NCBI GenBank assembly: GCA_964036045.1
Contig: OZ038383.1
Span: forward strand, 33,685,394-33,749,393
Length of the DNA stretch: 64,000 nucleotides
Direction of reading: 5' to 3'
From: Eutreptiella sp. 'Long Island Sound 2002'
Taxonomy: Eukaryota; Euglenozoa; Euglenophyceae; Eutreptiales; Eutreptiaceae
The position numbers were made by a program, and so were the translations under genes. The notes beneath the pieces are model-generated. The model searched no databases. It saw only the letters and a list, made by a program, of their open reading frames with translations, and had not been told where the DNA came from. How positions within the stretch are numbered: position 1 is the first letter of the stretch; each line of letters starts with the position of its first letter. Positions 1 to 10,104 of this stretch are shown in pieces.

Positions 1-1325
1 CCCAGGGGCAGTGAACACTCCTGTGCTGAGTAGTTAGGCCTACTCAGTGTGTGCCAGGACAGGTTCAGAACTCCTGTAGAGCTCCAGTTATGGTGAATGT
101 ACTAACTCCCACCCTCAATCGGGTTCGGCACTCCAAACACCTACACATCCGCTGCTTGCGGAGTACTGCTCCTGCCCTGGCTGTGCCCTGCAGTCCGATG
201 CCTATGGTTACCAGCGTGAGCCAGATGGCCGCTTATCAGGTTTGCAGCCACCCAGCGAGTGTGTGCCTTGTTGACCATGTGTTGTATGGGAACTGCCCTG
301 ATGTAATGACCTTGGGGAGCCAACGAAGAACGGTGGCTTTCTACACCAGGAGGGAATGACAAGCAAGCTGCTATGAAGCAAGGGGTGTCCACCCTCCTTG
401 GGAACAAGCGTGCCCACAGTTAGGACCCCTGACAGGTTCAGACCCGTGGGGTTCTACCCTTCCTTACCGCGTTACCATACAGCCATACCCCTAAGTGTCG
501 TACGTATGTCTGTATGTGTCTCACTTCACTCCCCTGGCGTGGCTCCTGGAGACCTGCCTTCGCTGATGCAGACCGAAGGTCCTAATCAGGTACTATTACC
601 ACTCCTATGGCGCCCAATTTCCGTGCTGGCGCGTATCCTTTGGGGAAGACGGCAAAAGCCCTACCTACTAGAGGGGAGGGGTGGCCAAGTGTGCTAAGGG
701 CGTACAAAACGCTCATTTTTCTAAGGGCCAAAAACTAACACACTCCCCTGCCCACGAGGAAAAGCACGCGGGACAGGAACCACAAGGCTACACTCACTAA
801 TGCCAGCACCAGCCTTCGAAGGCAGGGTGAGTACAACCGCACTCAGTCCCTACCAGACTTGCTGACCCTAACCCCTACACACGCCACTGGGTGGTCGTGG
901 CAAAGAAGTCACGAGCCCTACTGGCTCCCCTGTGAAATGGCAAGAGAACACAGCGCTACTAAGCGACTGTGGCCTAACAGGGACGTCACCAGCTGTTTCC
1001 TTGTCGGGGCTTGGAGGGAAGGAGTGCTCTGTATGCGTGCATAGCGCGTATGACGATGAGGTCAGACTGTCCTCGCCACTCCTGCCTGAGGTACAGATTG
1101 TTGATTGTGTGATCTGCACCCTTTTTAGCGTGGACAGAAAAATTCAAAGTCGCCGAAGGCAACTGCTGCTGCACCAATCACCCTGACCTCTCCCACTTGT
1201 AAAGCAAAGGCCGATGAGCCCTGGTTAGCAGCTGAGGAACCAAGCCAGCCTCCACGTATTATACGCTTCTCAGGGTGACCTATAATACGCTGTCCTCTAA
1301 CCAGGCCGCAAGCAAGCAAGCTTAA

Positions 1326-1365
1326 GGGCTCCGCCCGTTCTCTTATAGAACATAGGGCGGAGCCC
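1326..1365. other. Strong nested hairpin in the B terminal repeat
   Basis: An 11-bp GC-rich inverted repeat (GGGCTCCGCCC at 1326-1336 with GGGCGGAGCCC at 1355-1365) encloses a second 5-bp stem (GTTCT/AGAAC). In the other copy (25847-25886) the single change still pairs as G-U in RNA. It may be an RNA structure signal of the LTR transcript. The function is unknown. Confidence 0.6.
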
Positions 1366-2530
1366 TGGGTAGCCTAAGAAAGAGCTATACCATGTGCATT
1401 GCGCGTGGCGTATATCCCTTTAAGGCATCGTGTGTATGCAGGGAAGGGACGTGATTGACTGTACTCTCCCTCCTACCATTAACCCACAACAACCAATCAA
1501 CGCGTGACTCAACCAGGTGGTGAGCTCCCCCTGGGCTTACCTACTATACTCACCACGCATCATGTGAATACCGAAAGGAACACGAACGCAAAACGACCCT
1601 AAGCGTTTAAATAACCCTACGGCGAATTGTAAACAACCCTAGGTGATTAATGCATCGTGTATCATGCATGCCCTTCTTACCTTGTTTCCTGCAGAAGGAG
1701 GACAGGAATGGCGAACAACAGCACAGCGCAAAGCAAGCCTACGCGTTCTGAGCAACCCTATTTTAGCCCTACGGTAACACGAACACGAGCCAGTACTTTC
1801 CTCTTTGACCTGTGAAGAGAAGAGAAGAGGGGATTGAGACACAGGGAAAGCGCCACAACGTGTAAATGCGCAGATTAGGCGCATGCGTCGCGAGCACAGC
1901 GCATACACTAACCCTACGTGCGCGCTGCGTGCTCCATTCGTATCACATACCTCTCATTTTCTTTCTGACCTGTGCAGAGCAAGGAAAGTCAACGCCCAAA
2001 ACCCCAACAAAAGCAACGGTGAAAACCCTGGCGCTTTAGCGAAACTATGAACACGAACGCAATGCATGCGTGTGACATGACACTAACATACGTGAGAGGT
2101 GGGTTGTCCACCTGCTCTGTTGTGTAGGTTTCTGTACAATTCGTTTTCCTAAAGTTTATAAGATTTTTGATGCAACTATGCAAAATTTTCTTTCCAAAGC
2201 TTTAAAAACCACGGCTCATACCTTCTTTTTCTGGAGCTGTTTACGCTTTGCCAACTCCTTTTCAGAGTCCGCTCCTGTGGCACTTGTCTGCGACTTCAAC
2301 GTTTGACCAAAGAATGACGATTTCTAATGCTACTTCGTCAGTTTTTAGCGATTTGACTTCCTAAATTGTTAACCTCTTCGCTAAACCACAGGACTCACTC
2401 CCTGTTGGTTCCATTTTCCATTTTTTTCGGCTCCTGGACTCTTGTGCTGTCCATCGGGAGTATTGCTCCACCCTGGCCCTAGGTCAGGATGTTTACTAAA
2501 ACGCTGTTTATACAGCGATCGCCGTTCGCA

Positions 2531-2611
2531 TTAGAGCATTCGACTGTACCCTAGTGGGCAAGCATGTGTGCTCTAGGGAGGGAGTCCTGGGTTCAAACCC
2601 CACTACCCCCA
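2531..2611 (+). other. tRNA-like (SINE-type) remnant inside the B terminal repeat
   Basis: The sequence contains a perfect pol III B-box match (GGTTCAAACCC, 2590-2600), preceded by a stretch like the D-stem and anticodon stem of a tRNA (TAGAGCATTCGACTG). The reverse strand translates into GFEPRTPSLE, a common artefact of tRNA-derived repeats. No complete acceptor stem can be formed and the middle is too long, so it is not a working tRNA gene. It is either a tRNA-derived SINE remnant or chance similarity. Confidence 0.4.
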
Positions 2612-3941
2612 CATTTTTACCAAACGTCTTCGCCGCACGCTGGCGACGTTTGAGGAATGTTCCATCAAGGAGACATCGCTCACGGTACATTATACTGTTT
2701 TTCAAGGGTACCTACAGTGTGATAGCCTTGTATGAAGTGATGAAAGTGTCTTTGGCTGGTTTAATGCATTTTCTGAGGCAATTTTGGGGAAATTTGAGCC
2801 TTTTTCCTTCATCGTACTAGCTTGATCAACTCTAGGGGGGGAGTAAGAAAAAGTCACTGCCATGTCTTTTTTGGGGGACTTGATCCAGGCTTACCCCCCC
2901 CAAAAAACATTTTGTTGATGTTGAGACTAGCTTAATCATTTTTGTCTTTCTTTTGAAGTTTGAAGTACACTTTCTCAAGGTAACTAGGGTTATAACCCTA
3001 GCCCCCCATGATGTTCACCCCTACCACTCAACTGAGCGGAGGTATTCTCCTTCATGCAGGTTATACCGAAAGAAAGTAGGCACTTCATGCCTAAGGCCTT
3101 GTAGCCTAAGCCTAGTAGTTCCCCACCTCATGACCCCTATGCTCAATTGATTCTACCACTTATTGTGGTTCTACTTTATAACTGTTTCCGAATTCAGTTG
3201 CTTGGCCAAGCCATATCCTGTGTCTGGCCTAATTCCTATGCCCCAGATTCCTCACCAACTCCATTTCATCCAAAACAGTGCACATGAAGTGCTTGGTGCT
3301 ATCTTGGAGGCCTGAGTCTTGCCAGTTTTCACATTAAATCATCTATTTTGTTTAGAAGCCATTGGAGCTTTGTATTTAGATCTACTTCTGTCTATCTGCA
3401 GGCCCTCTTTGTTACACATGTTTTGATTGTGGAAGGAGTTATCCTGATTTGATTGATCCGGTGCCTGGACTTGTTCCACATTACCTTTGTGTGGACTTCA
3501 TTTTGAGTTGTGGAAAATCAGCAATGGTTTTCAAAATCATATACATGGAACAAGCACAAGTGTGAGCAAACCAGAAACCTTTTCTCCTACTGCATCACGG
3601 TACAGCAACACAACACCGTCAAACGACCAGATCTCTGCGTGTACAATTGGAGGACCAGGCAGCGGCTCCCCACAACCCTCCACCACCCCGTGTCTTGCGG
3701 CACGAGGCATTGCACACAACTGACTGCCCCCGCAAGAGGCCAAACAGCCAGAAACGCCAGCAGACCGCATGCCAAGCAGAAGCGGAGCGCCACGATGCCA
3801 ACCAAAAGAATCAAGCAGCACATAGCAATCTGACCCTCCTGATGATAGCTCCACGACTGTCTAAATTGTCAGGGTCCATCCAAGCATGCCAGAGTGCCTC
3901 TACTATCCAGGGGTGCATCACCATGGCAGCCACCCACACCA

Positions 3942-4545
3942 CTCGCCACTCCTGACTGAGGATCCCGGGTGCGGTTCCCCGCCGCTCCTTGCTTGGGTCT
4001 GTCGGCGGTGGTGGTGTGCGGCTCCCCGCCACTCCTGGCTGGGGCCCGCCGGTTGTGGTGGTGTGATTCGCGGGTGGGGGTGTCCCTTGTTGTCTGTGTT
4101 TGTGGTGTGTGTGGGTGTGCGCGGTGGCCATGCTGTGTTGTGTGTTGCGTGTTTGTGGTGTCTGCGTTGTTGGTGGTGTGGTGTGGTGGTGCGGTGGGTG
4201 TGTCTTCCGCGTGTGCTGGTGTGTGTGGTTGCGTTTGTGTGGTGTGCTGGTGGTCCGCAGTTTGATGTCCCTGCCCCTTGCCTCTCCTGGCCGTTGGCCG
4301 TGGGCGTGGTTCCCCGCCACTCCTGGCTGGGGTCCCCTGGTTTTGGTGGTCGGGGCCCTGGGTGCCCTTCTCCTTGGTCTTGGTGTGTTTGTGTGCGCTG
4401 TGTGGCCCTTCGTGTTGGTGTGGGTGGCGTGGGGGGGTTGTGTGCGGTGTGGCTGCCGTGCGTGTGCGTGTGTGTGCTTGCGGTGTGTGGTTGGTGGGGT
4501 GTGTCATACCTTGGTTGGTTCTCGTCGTCCGTCGGCATGGTCGTG
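3942..4545. repeat. GT-rich low-complexity region with CCCCGCCACTCCTGGCTGGGG repeats
   Basis: The plus strand is dominated by GTGTG/GGTGG runs. A motif of about 21 bases, close to TCCCCGCCACTCCTGGCTGG, recurs at about 3976, 4023 and 4313. Open frames across it (proline/histidine-rich on the minus strand, valine/cysteine-rich on the plus strand) are by-products of the composition. It lies just inside the left B repeat. Confidence 0.55.
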
Positions 4546-4880
4546 TTCAAAAAGCAGAAGAAGAGGTCCTGTAGACGTGTAGCAGAAATGCGTGGCATGC
4601 GTGACGCGTATTACGTACCTCTCTATTTGTCCCACCATGTTTTCCTCCCTTGTAGAGAGAGAGCGTGTGCAGGTCTTTGGGGGGTTGGTTGGTTGTTTTT
4701 GCGTGTTGTGCCTTGTGTCTCCCCCCCCCCTTTTTTTTTCCGTAGCGTCTTCGATATGACACCTCTTTGCCTTGCGTTTCCCCTATGGAGAGGGCGTGGA
4801 AGGCGCCTTTGTGCTTTTTTTTCTTTTTTCCTAACCCACTTGTCATACCTTGTGCAGCTTCTTGTTGTCATCCCTTGTTC

Positions 4881-5513
4881 GCCATACCATTGTTTCCCCG
4901 TGGTTCGTGGCCATCCTCTATAGTGAGAGCGTGTGTGTGTGTTTGCGGGCGGGGCGGGGTGGGTTTTCATACCATGTTTCTCCTTGCTCTTGTCTCCTTC
5001 TTCTTGTACCTTGCATTCTTGTTTATGTGTGTGCGTGTGTGCGTGGTCCGTCCCTTTGGCGCCCTCCTTCGCATTCTTCACATACTTGCTCGCCATACCA
5101 TTGTTTCCCCGTGATTCGTGGGCATCGCCTATAGCGAGAGCGTGTGCACGTTGTGTGGGGGGGGCGGGGGTGGGGTTTCATACCATGTTTCTCTTTGACC
5201 TTGTCTTCGTATTCTTTCACTTTGTGGCCTTGTGTACGTTTGGGTATGCATGCGTAGTGCGCTCCCTTGGCGCCCTCCTTCGTATTTTTAACATACTTGT
5301 TCGCCTTTTCATTGTTTCCCCATGGTCTGTGGCCGCCCTATACCTTTTGCGCTTTTGTTTTTTTTTTTTCGTGTATCTCGCGGTGCTCGGAGCCTATGGA
5401 GGAATATGGGGGATATATGGTTGTGGTTTGTGTTTGTGGGCATGCCTTTTGACGTGTGTGGTGGTTCGTCGTTCTTTAGTGCGTGCGGCGTTGACCCTTG
5501 GTCGCCCTTTTTT
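4881..5513. repeat. 211-bp tandem repeat, about three units
   Basis: The phrase GCCATACCATTGTTTCCCCGTG begins near 4881 and 5092, with a degenerate version at 5303, giving a regular 211-bp period. Units contain a run like AGCGAGAGCGTGTG, a G-rich patch, and CTTTGGCGCCCTCCTTCG. A looser relative of the unit is seen upstream near 4600-4760. The DNA is T/C-rich on the plus strand and I see no coding function. Confidence 0.65.
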
Positions 5514-6650
5514 GCAACATACTAGGTTTTCTCATCTACGCATGTGTAGCGGTGGATATGATATGTAGGATGCATGGGGCCGTAACATACTTGTTTGTCA
5601 TACCTTTGTTTTCCCGTGGTCCGTGGTCGTGTTTTCTTTGTTTGTGGTTTGGTGTTTCTCCTTTTGTTGTGTTTCCCTCTTTTCTTTTTTTTTTCGACGC
5701 GCACCAGCCGCCTAGCTCCTATGGCATGCACGTTGCTAGGTGATTTGGAGCACGCAATGTTCAATTCCTTCGTCGTCACGGCTCGCTTGTTCTTGGTGTT
5801 CGCCTCTATTCATCTTCTTTGTTGTTGGAGCGCGCACAAGTCCCTAGCGCCTAGGACACGCACTTTGCTAGGTGTTTTGGGGCAAGCAACGCTCATCTTC
5901 GTTGCCGTCGCGACTCTGTTGTTCTTCTTTTTCTGTGAGTGTCCTAAATTTTGCGACCTCGCCAAACAGCGGCGTAAACATTTTGGGGTGGTTTCTGAGG
6001 TCGGAAAAATCGATTTTGCGCTTTATTTTTTCTGGTTGTGCGTCTTTTTCTTGGTACTTTCTTTTCTTCCGCTGCGATCGCGCAACGCAACCTACAGAGC
6101 TGCAGACAATGCCTGTGTATTAGTTTTGCGCTCTCTGCCCTTTCCACACTTGTGATGCCTATTTCATACCATTTTTTTTTATATTTGTATTTCACACAAT
6201 ATCACAGCTGATGTGAAGTACGGCCGAGAATGGGGAGGAAAACCAGTAGAAACGCTGAACAGTACACCCCACAGCAGCATGGAAACACAAATGCTTTTTA
6301 TGAATTTTCCCAAGCCCCTCCAGGTTTTGATAAAACACAGAAAACTCCAAACGACGAGTTTACACCCCTCAACCCAATGAGCCAGGAAATTCAGTGCAAC
6401 TGTAACACAGCCCCCCAGCCTACAATAAGCCTTCGTGCAATTCTGTGTCCACAATAAGCCTCCGTGCATCCAACATTCCCCCAACCCAGCAAACCATATT
6501 ACTATTTTTCCCTTAATGTACAAAATGTCGGCGCGCTCTGTGTTCAATTTTGTCAATGTTCAACTTTATTCAATTCTGTTCAATTGACAGATCGAATAGG
6601 GTTGAGTTGAGTAGAACGGCTTTGACCTTAAGACGCTAATCTAGGGCAAC
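5514..6650. other. T-rich non-coding DNA with a 132-bp two-unit tandem duplication
   Basis: At 5705-5935 a unit ending TTGCTAGGTG is repeated after about 132 bases with substitutions. The rest is T/C-rich up to about 6180, then ordinary unassigned sequence. No reading frame has a recognisable product. This appears to be internal, non-coding sequence of element B. Confidence 0.45.
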
Positions 6651-6651
6651 A

Positions 6652-6748
6652 CCCCTTTCCCCTCAGGACTACAAGAGCCCCGTAGGGTATTGGCTGGAAC
6701 ACAGGCAGGACCTGGCTAACCTAGCTAGAGCTAACCTGAAACACGTAC
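6652..6748 (+). pseudogene. Element B integrase fragment, left part (split by element A)
   Basis: Read in the frame starting at 6661, this piece parallels element 2's integrase at 51548-51650 (DFKSPVGDWLEH in element 2 against DYKSPVGYWLEH here). It is cut exactly at the GTAC target site where element A inserted. The gene resumes at 23895 in the correct phase once A and one copy of the 4-bp duplication are removed. Only the part just after the catalytic core survives. Upstream of about 6650 the homology ends, so the catalytic core is missing. Confidence 0.75.
6745..6748. repeat. 4-bp target-site duplication GTAC (left copy)
   Basis: It is identical to 23891-23894. Removing element A plus one GTAC restores a continuous integrase reading frame, which supports 4 rather than 5 duplicated bases. 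Confidence 0.9.
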
Positions 6749-6769
6749 TGAAGCGGTACCCAGAACCCC

Positions 6770-7474
6770 ATGGCCAGGTTACGGCATACAACCGGTCTCC
6801 GGTCCACTAACCCCATGCACGGCGTGTTCCGTGCCGTGAAGCCCCGCATCGGCAACCGATGCACCGCCAGCGGAGATTTGTGTATCAGAATATCAGGAAT
6901 CAACAGGGTTTTATTTTCATATTGTTTCCGTCAATTTTTACGCTTCCGTTCCGATACTCACTGTTTTGACTGCTGGCGGTTGGTTCGCGACTTTACCGTA
7001 ACCGCCAGTTTAACTGTTTATAATGGAAATTTTAACGCAATCCGTCACGAAGGCTCCAAAGTCGCCAGGAACTGCATGGATGCTTCCGCAATTTTCATGA
7101 TTAATACTCGCAACCTTAATCCGAATTTTTCAGGATGTCGAAATCGGATTTTCTACTTCGACATCCCCGCACTTGATTTGACCTCCTTCGAGTGGACCTA
7201 CGTGCTTCCGTATGCACGAATCAACTTTCCTTTTATCTTGCCCTCCATTTGTCTTAAAGATATGGGCAAAACAAAGTTGATTCGTGAGGCCACTTGTGAA
7301 GGTCATATCTCGTGTTGCTTGCGAGGAATGACAATAAGGAAACGTGGGACGTATTCACAATACTCCCGACGTATTTTAGGAAGCTTTATATGCCTTGCGT
7401 TTCCACACATGCGCGCTAGTGTAATGGATCATGGTCAAGAGGGTAGAGTTTGCGTTATAACTCTTTGGCCATGA
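6770..7474 (+). CDS. Doubtful 234-codon ORF inside the 5' LTR
   Basis: An ATG frame opens 21 bases into the LTR and runs 234 codons. The same frame is open in the 3' LTR (20966-21670). I recognise no domain. The six substitutions I see between the two copies all change the amino acid, and the frame overlaps two strong hairpins. Together these point to non-coding sequence that happens to be open. An LTR-encoded protein is possible but not supported. Confidence 0.15.
   Translation: MARLRHTTGLRSTNPMHGVFRAVKPRIGNRCTASGDLCIRISGINRVLFSYCFRQFLRFRSDTHCFDCWRLVRDFTVTASLTVYNGNFNAIRHEGSKVARNCMDASAIFMINTRNLNPNFSGCRNRIFYFDIPALDLTSFEWTYVLPYARINFPFILPSICLKDMGKTKLIREATCEGHISCCLRGMTIRKRGTYSQYSRRILGSFICLAFPHMRASVMDHGQEGRVCVITLWP
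7133..7166. other. Inverted repeat, 10-bp arms, in LTR A
   Basis: GGATGTCGAA at 7133-7142 pairs with TTCGACATCC at 7157-7166 around a 14-base loop. In the 3' LTR one arm base has changed, leaving an 8-bp stem. Confidence 0.6.
7215..7286. other. Inverted repeat, perfect 14-bp arms, in LTR A
   Basis: CACGAATCAACTTT (7215-7228) pairs with AAAGTTGATTCGTG (7273-7286). An inner stem, TTGCCC/GGGCAA, can extend it. The structure is unchanged in the 3' LTR (about 21411-21482). Confidence 0.7.
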
Positions 7475-8046
7475 TATTGCGTGCGTTATAATAACTTTCG
7501 AGTGTAGCGCGCAAGTGTTGGTGTTGCATAGGAAATCTATTTGAGTTCCTATGAGCGATTGACACAAAGTTATGCCCTTGGAGGGGCATGACATATCGTG
7601 GGGGGAGCTGCCTTTTTGGGCAATATGTGGTATGTGCCATGGGTTGTGTTGCGTGCCCATTTGGCGGGTCCATTGCTCCAAGAGAAGCCTGCCAATGGAC
7701 CTCATATTGTGCAAGCCCCTTCTCCATACTCCCTACGATCAATCGCAAGCCTAACCTTCGTGAAGGAAGGCTTGTGTGGTGAACCCGAAGCGATGCGTTG
7801 GGAGCAAAGTGTGTGTTTTACAATTTTCCATATTTTCATGTGCCCACTTGGGAAGTAGCGCTCGTAACCTTTCATAGCGCCCCAAGTGGGGCACATAAGT
7901 GGGATCGAAGGTCATTGGTGTCAAGTCATTGTGTTTAGAAGGATTAGTTGATTGCACGATCCAAGCCAAAGATATTATAATATAATTGTGCACCTTTCAA
8001 TGCACTTTTGTGTGTCTTTGTGCCAATTTTGCCATTTTTGGCTCGG

Positions 8047-8100
8047 CATGATGTCAAGTGGCGACCGTATATCTCAACGTGGCGCTCAATTGACATCATG
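8047..8100. other. Inverted repeat, perfect 11-bp arms, in LTR A
   Basis: CATGATGTCAA (8047-8057) pairs with TTGACATCATG (8090-8100). It is followed at 8202-8222 by GATTTGGG-ACTAT-CCCAAATC and then by the near-palindrome TTGGGCGACGCCCAA. All are kept in the 3' LTR. Confidence 0.65.
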
Positions 8101-9653
8101 ACCCAAGTATGATATAGAGGTACATACTTCGGTGCCCAACATATCTTGGACCCGGCGAATAACTCCTCTTAGGCTTGGCATACCATGGCCGCCATGTTGG
8201 CGATTTGGGACTATCCCAAATCATGGGCTTACTTGGCGACCCTGCCATTCCCAATATCGGAGGAGTTGGGCGACGCCCAAAAGATATGTTGGACCAATAT
8301 GACTTGATACCAATCCTATGGCACACTCCGGTCCGAGTCGGGCATGTGCCTCATTTGCCCCAACCATGAGTGTGCGCATTTTTGGCCATTCTGAGCATTT
8401 TTCCACTTTTGCTGCCCGCCGTGCACTATGTTCTAACCCTCGTGCACGCCGGGTAATGGTCCCCATGGTCGACAGACCACGTGGGCGAAGCGGAGCCGCC
8501 TTCGTTAAGGCGCTAGGCCAAATTGAGTATGGGCAATTTTGCCATTTTTGCATTTGTGGACCCAATTGGGATCGTCACCACGCCGAGTGGCATCGAGATC
8601 TTTGAGAGCCAAGGGCATGGGAGTCCCCATTGGACTCCTGGTGGATCGCATATGGAATGGCGAATCTGATCTCCAAGCCGGCGTGGAGATATACTATTGG
8701 GAGCACACCGAATTTCGGTTCATTTCAAGCAGCCAAAATGACCCAATTTTGGGACCCCAATTTCCCCCTTCCGTGTGGTCAATTGGCGGCCCCATTTCTC
8801 TAAGCCCATAGGGAGTCCGGACCCAAATCTAAGTTGTACACTCAGATAGAAGTCCTAGGTCCTGCCTCCTACCCTGTGAGCCATTGGCCTTACCTTGGCC
8901 GAGCAAGCCACGCGTGGGAATGACGCCAATTTTGGTGATTTTGGCATCATGACCCCACGTGACTCATCCGTGGTGCCCTGATGCCGGGACCTCAGAGGGA
9001 ACCAGGTTGGGTGAGGGTTCCAAAGAGTTCATACTCGAAGGGCATAGGGTCAGTTGCCCCGTCCCTACCTCTGGCGGGTCCGGACGAGAGGTCAATTTTG
9101 GAGTTTTTCAAGCTAATATCAGTTTGGGCTGAAACAGCCCATTTTCAGCTACCAACTCCTGGGTGATAATGGCGGGGCCATTTCTCTGGCTCAGAGTGGA
9201 GTTGAGACCTGCCATTGGGGGGGCATAGGGAGCCACTGTCGGTTGGCCTTGGAGCCCCTTGGTTACCACGAACTCGCCTGTGGCTGGGCGGGACACCCCC
9301 CCTATTGGCAGGGTTTCAGGGTCCGGACTGAGCAGGGCATGGGTTGTGTTTGAGCCCCCGCCCCCATCAGCCACTGAGAGGGTCGGACCTGGGATTGGGA
9401 TATGAGTTGGGACTAAGTGTCTATTGTCCCTTGATGCCCTTATCCCAGTCCAGTCTTAACCCCATGTGTACATATCCTGATGTGTTGCTGTACATACTTT
9501 CGTTCCCTCTTTGCAGAGTGGCAAGGATTCTGAAACGCTTTGTCACATGACACGAGCGTATTGATGCCCTTGTGAGCGTAGTGCCTTGCCTGCCTGCTCA
9601 CCTGTGCGTGTCACCGCAGCGTCCCGTGGCCGGCCCCCCACGGGAACGCGTCA

Positions 9654-10104
9654 AAAGCGTTTCACCGCCGCGGGGTTACCCAACCCTCGCGTGCCACTCG
9701 GGGCCACCAACCCCGAGCAGCGCGTCGCAGCAGCGCGGCGCAGCTCGCAGCTCGCAGCGCAGCGCAGCGTCTCGCAGCGCAGCGCAGCGGCTCGCAGCGC
9801 CACTCAGCGACAGCGCCGAGTTCGTCACGGAGCCCGCAGCGCCGTCCAGAGCATCGCCCTGACCGCGCAGCAACCGTGAAAGAGGTGCACAGACCAGGAC
9901 TCCTGCATCAGCCCCATCGGCCGACCCGGAGTCCCATCGGCCGACCAGCAAGGCCGCGTCAACCACCTCCACAACCACCGGCTGACCAGCACCAGCCGCA
10001 CTTCCAATCCAGTGCTGCAGCACCCTCCTTAACAACCACAACCAGTTCGTTGAGTTGAACGAGTGCACATCAAGGACTTCGAGACCATCTACGCCCCCGC
10101 TGCC
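9654..10104 (+). other. Element A leader with GCAGC-type microsatellite
   Basis: The 451-bp leader lies between the LTR and the first gag ATG. Its first bases, AAAGCGT..., do not start with TGG, the usual complement of a tRNA 3' CCA end. D starts the same way, so an ordinary tRNA primer-binding site is not evident. From about 9714 to 9822 it contains a GC-rich array built from CGCAG and CAGCG units that can fold on itself. No start codon in the gag frame precedes 10105, because an in-frame TGA lies at 10051. Confidence 0.55.

Larger units (their letters stand above)
1..3941 (+). repeat. Left copy of the 3.9-kb terminal repeat of element B (probable giant LTR)
   Basis: This stretch is repeated almost base for base at 24522-28462. 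I count about 22 differences, including single-base indels, over 3.9 kb. Both copies stop matching at the same base, after CACACCA, so the repeat ends in CA as LTRs do. The left end lies at or beyond the window edge. The right copy follows an integrase-chromodomain gene end, which is where a 3' LTR belongs. The 3' part (about 2848-3470) is also found at 44444-45080, and the 5' part (about 1-690) at 52262-52938, on either side of the related element 2. That is the arrangement expected of an LTR. No long reading frame with a recognisable product lies inside. An alternative is a recent segmental duplication. Confidence 0.7.
6749..9653 (+). repeat. 5' LTR of element A (2905 bp)
   Basis: It begins TGAAGCGGTACCC and ends AACGCGTCA. 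It matches 20945-23890 with about 59 substitutions by eye and one 41-bp block present only in the 3' copy (about 22649-22690). The same ends occur in the D LTR (28704-31511), and the same start occurs in the C LTR (59573). The LTR is unusually long and rich in perfect inverted repeats. Its last 180 bp hold a block shared with the otherwise divergent D LTR. Confidence 0.95.

Noticed and set aside
860-880. CCCTAACCCC-like stretches that could suggest telomeric repeats
   Set aside because: They are isolated single occurrences inside the B repeat, with no tandem array.
3943-3990. Possible tRNA primer-binding site or tRNA gene just after the left B repeat (GAGGATCCCGGGTGCGGTTCC)
   Set aside because: It resembles a tRNA T-arm only loosely, has no TGG start and no cloverleaf, and belongs to the local repeat motif.
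3886-4923. 345-codon plus-strand frame and several minus-strand frames over the GT-rich region
   Set aside because: Low-complexity composition keeps all frames open, and the products are Val/Cys/Trp or Pro/His runs with no domain structure.
4881-5513. Regular repeats considered as a CRISPR array
   Set aside because: The period is 211 bp with no short conserved repeat and unique spacers, and the context is eukaryotic.
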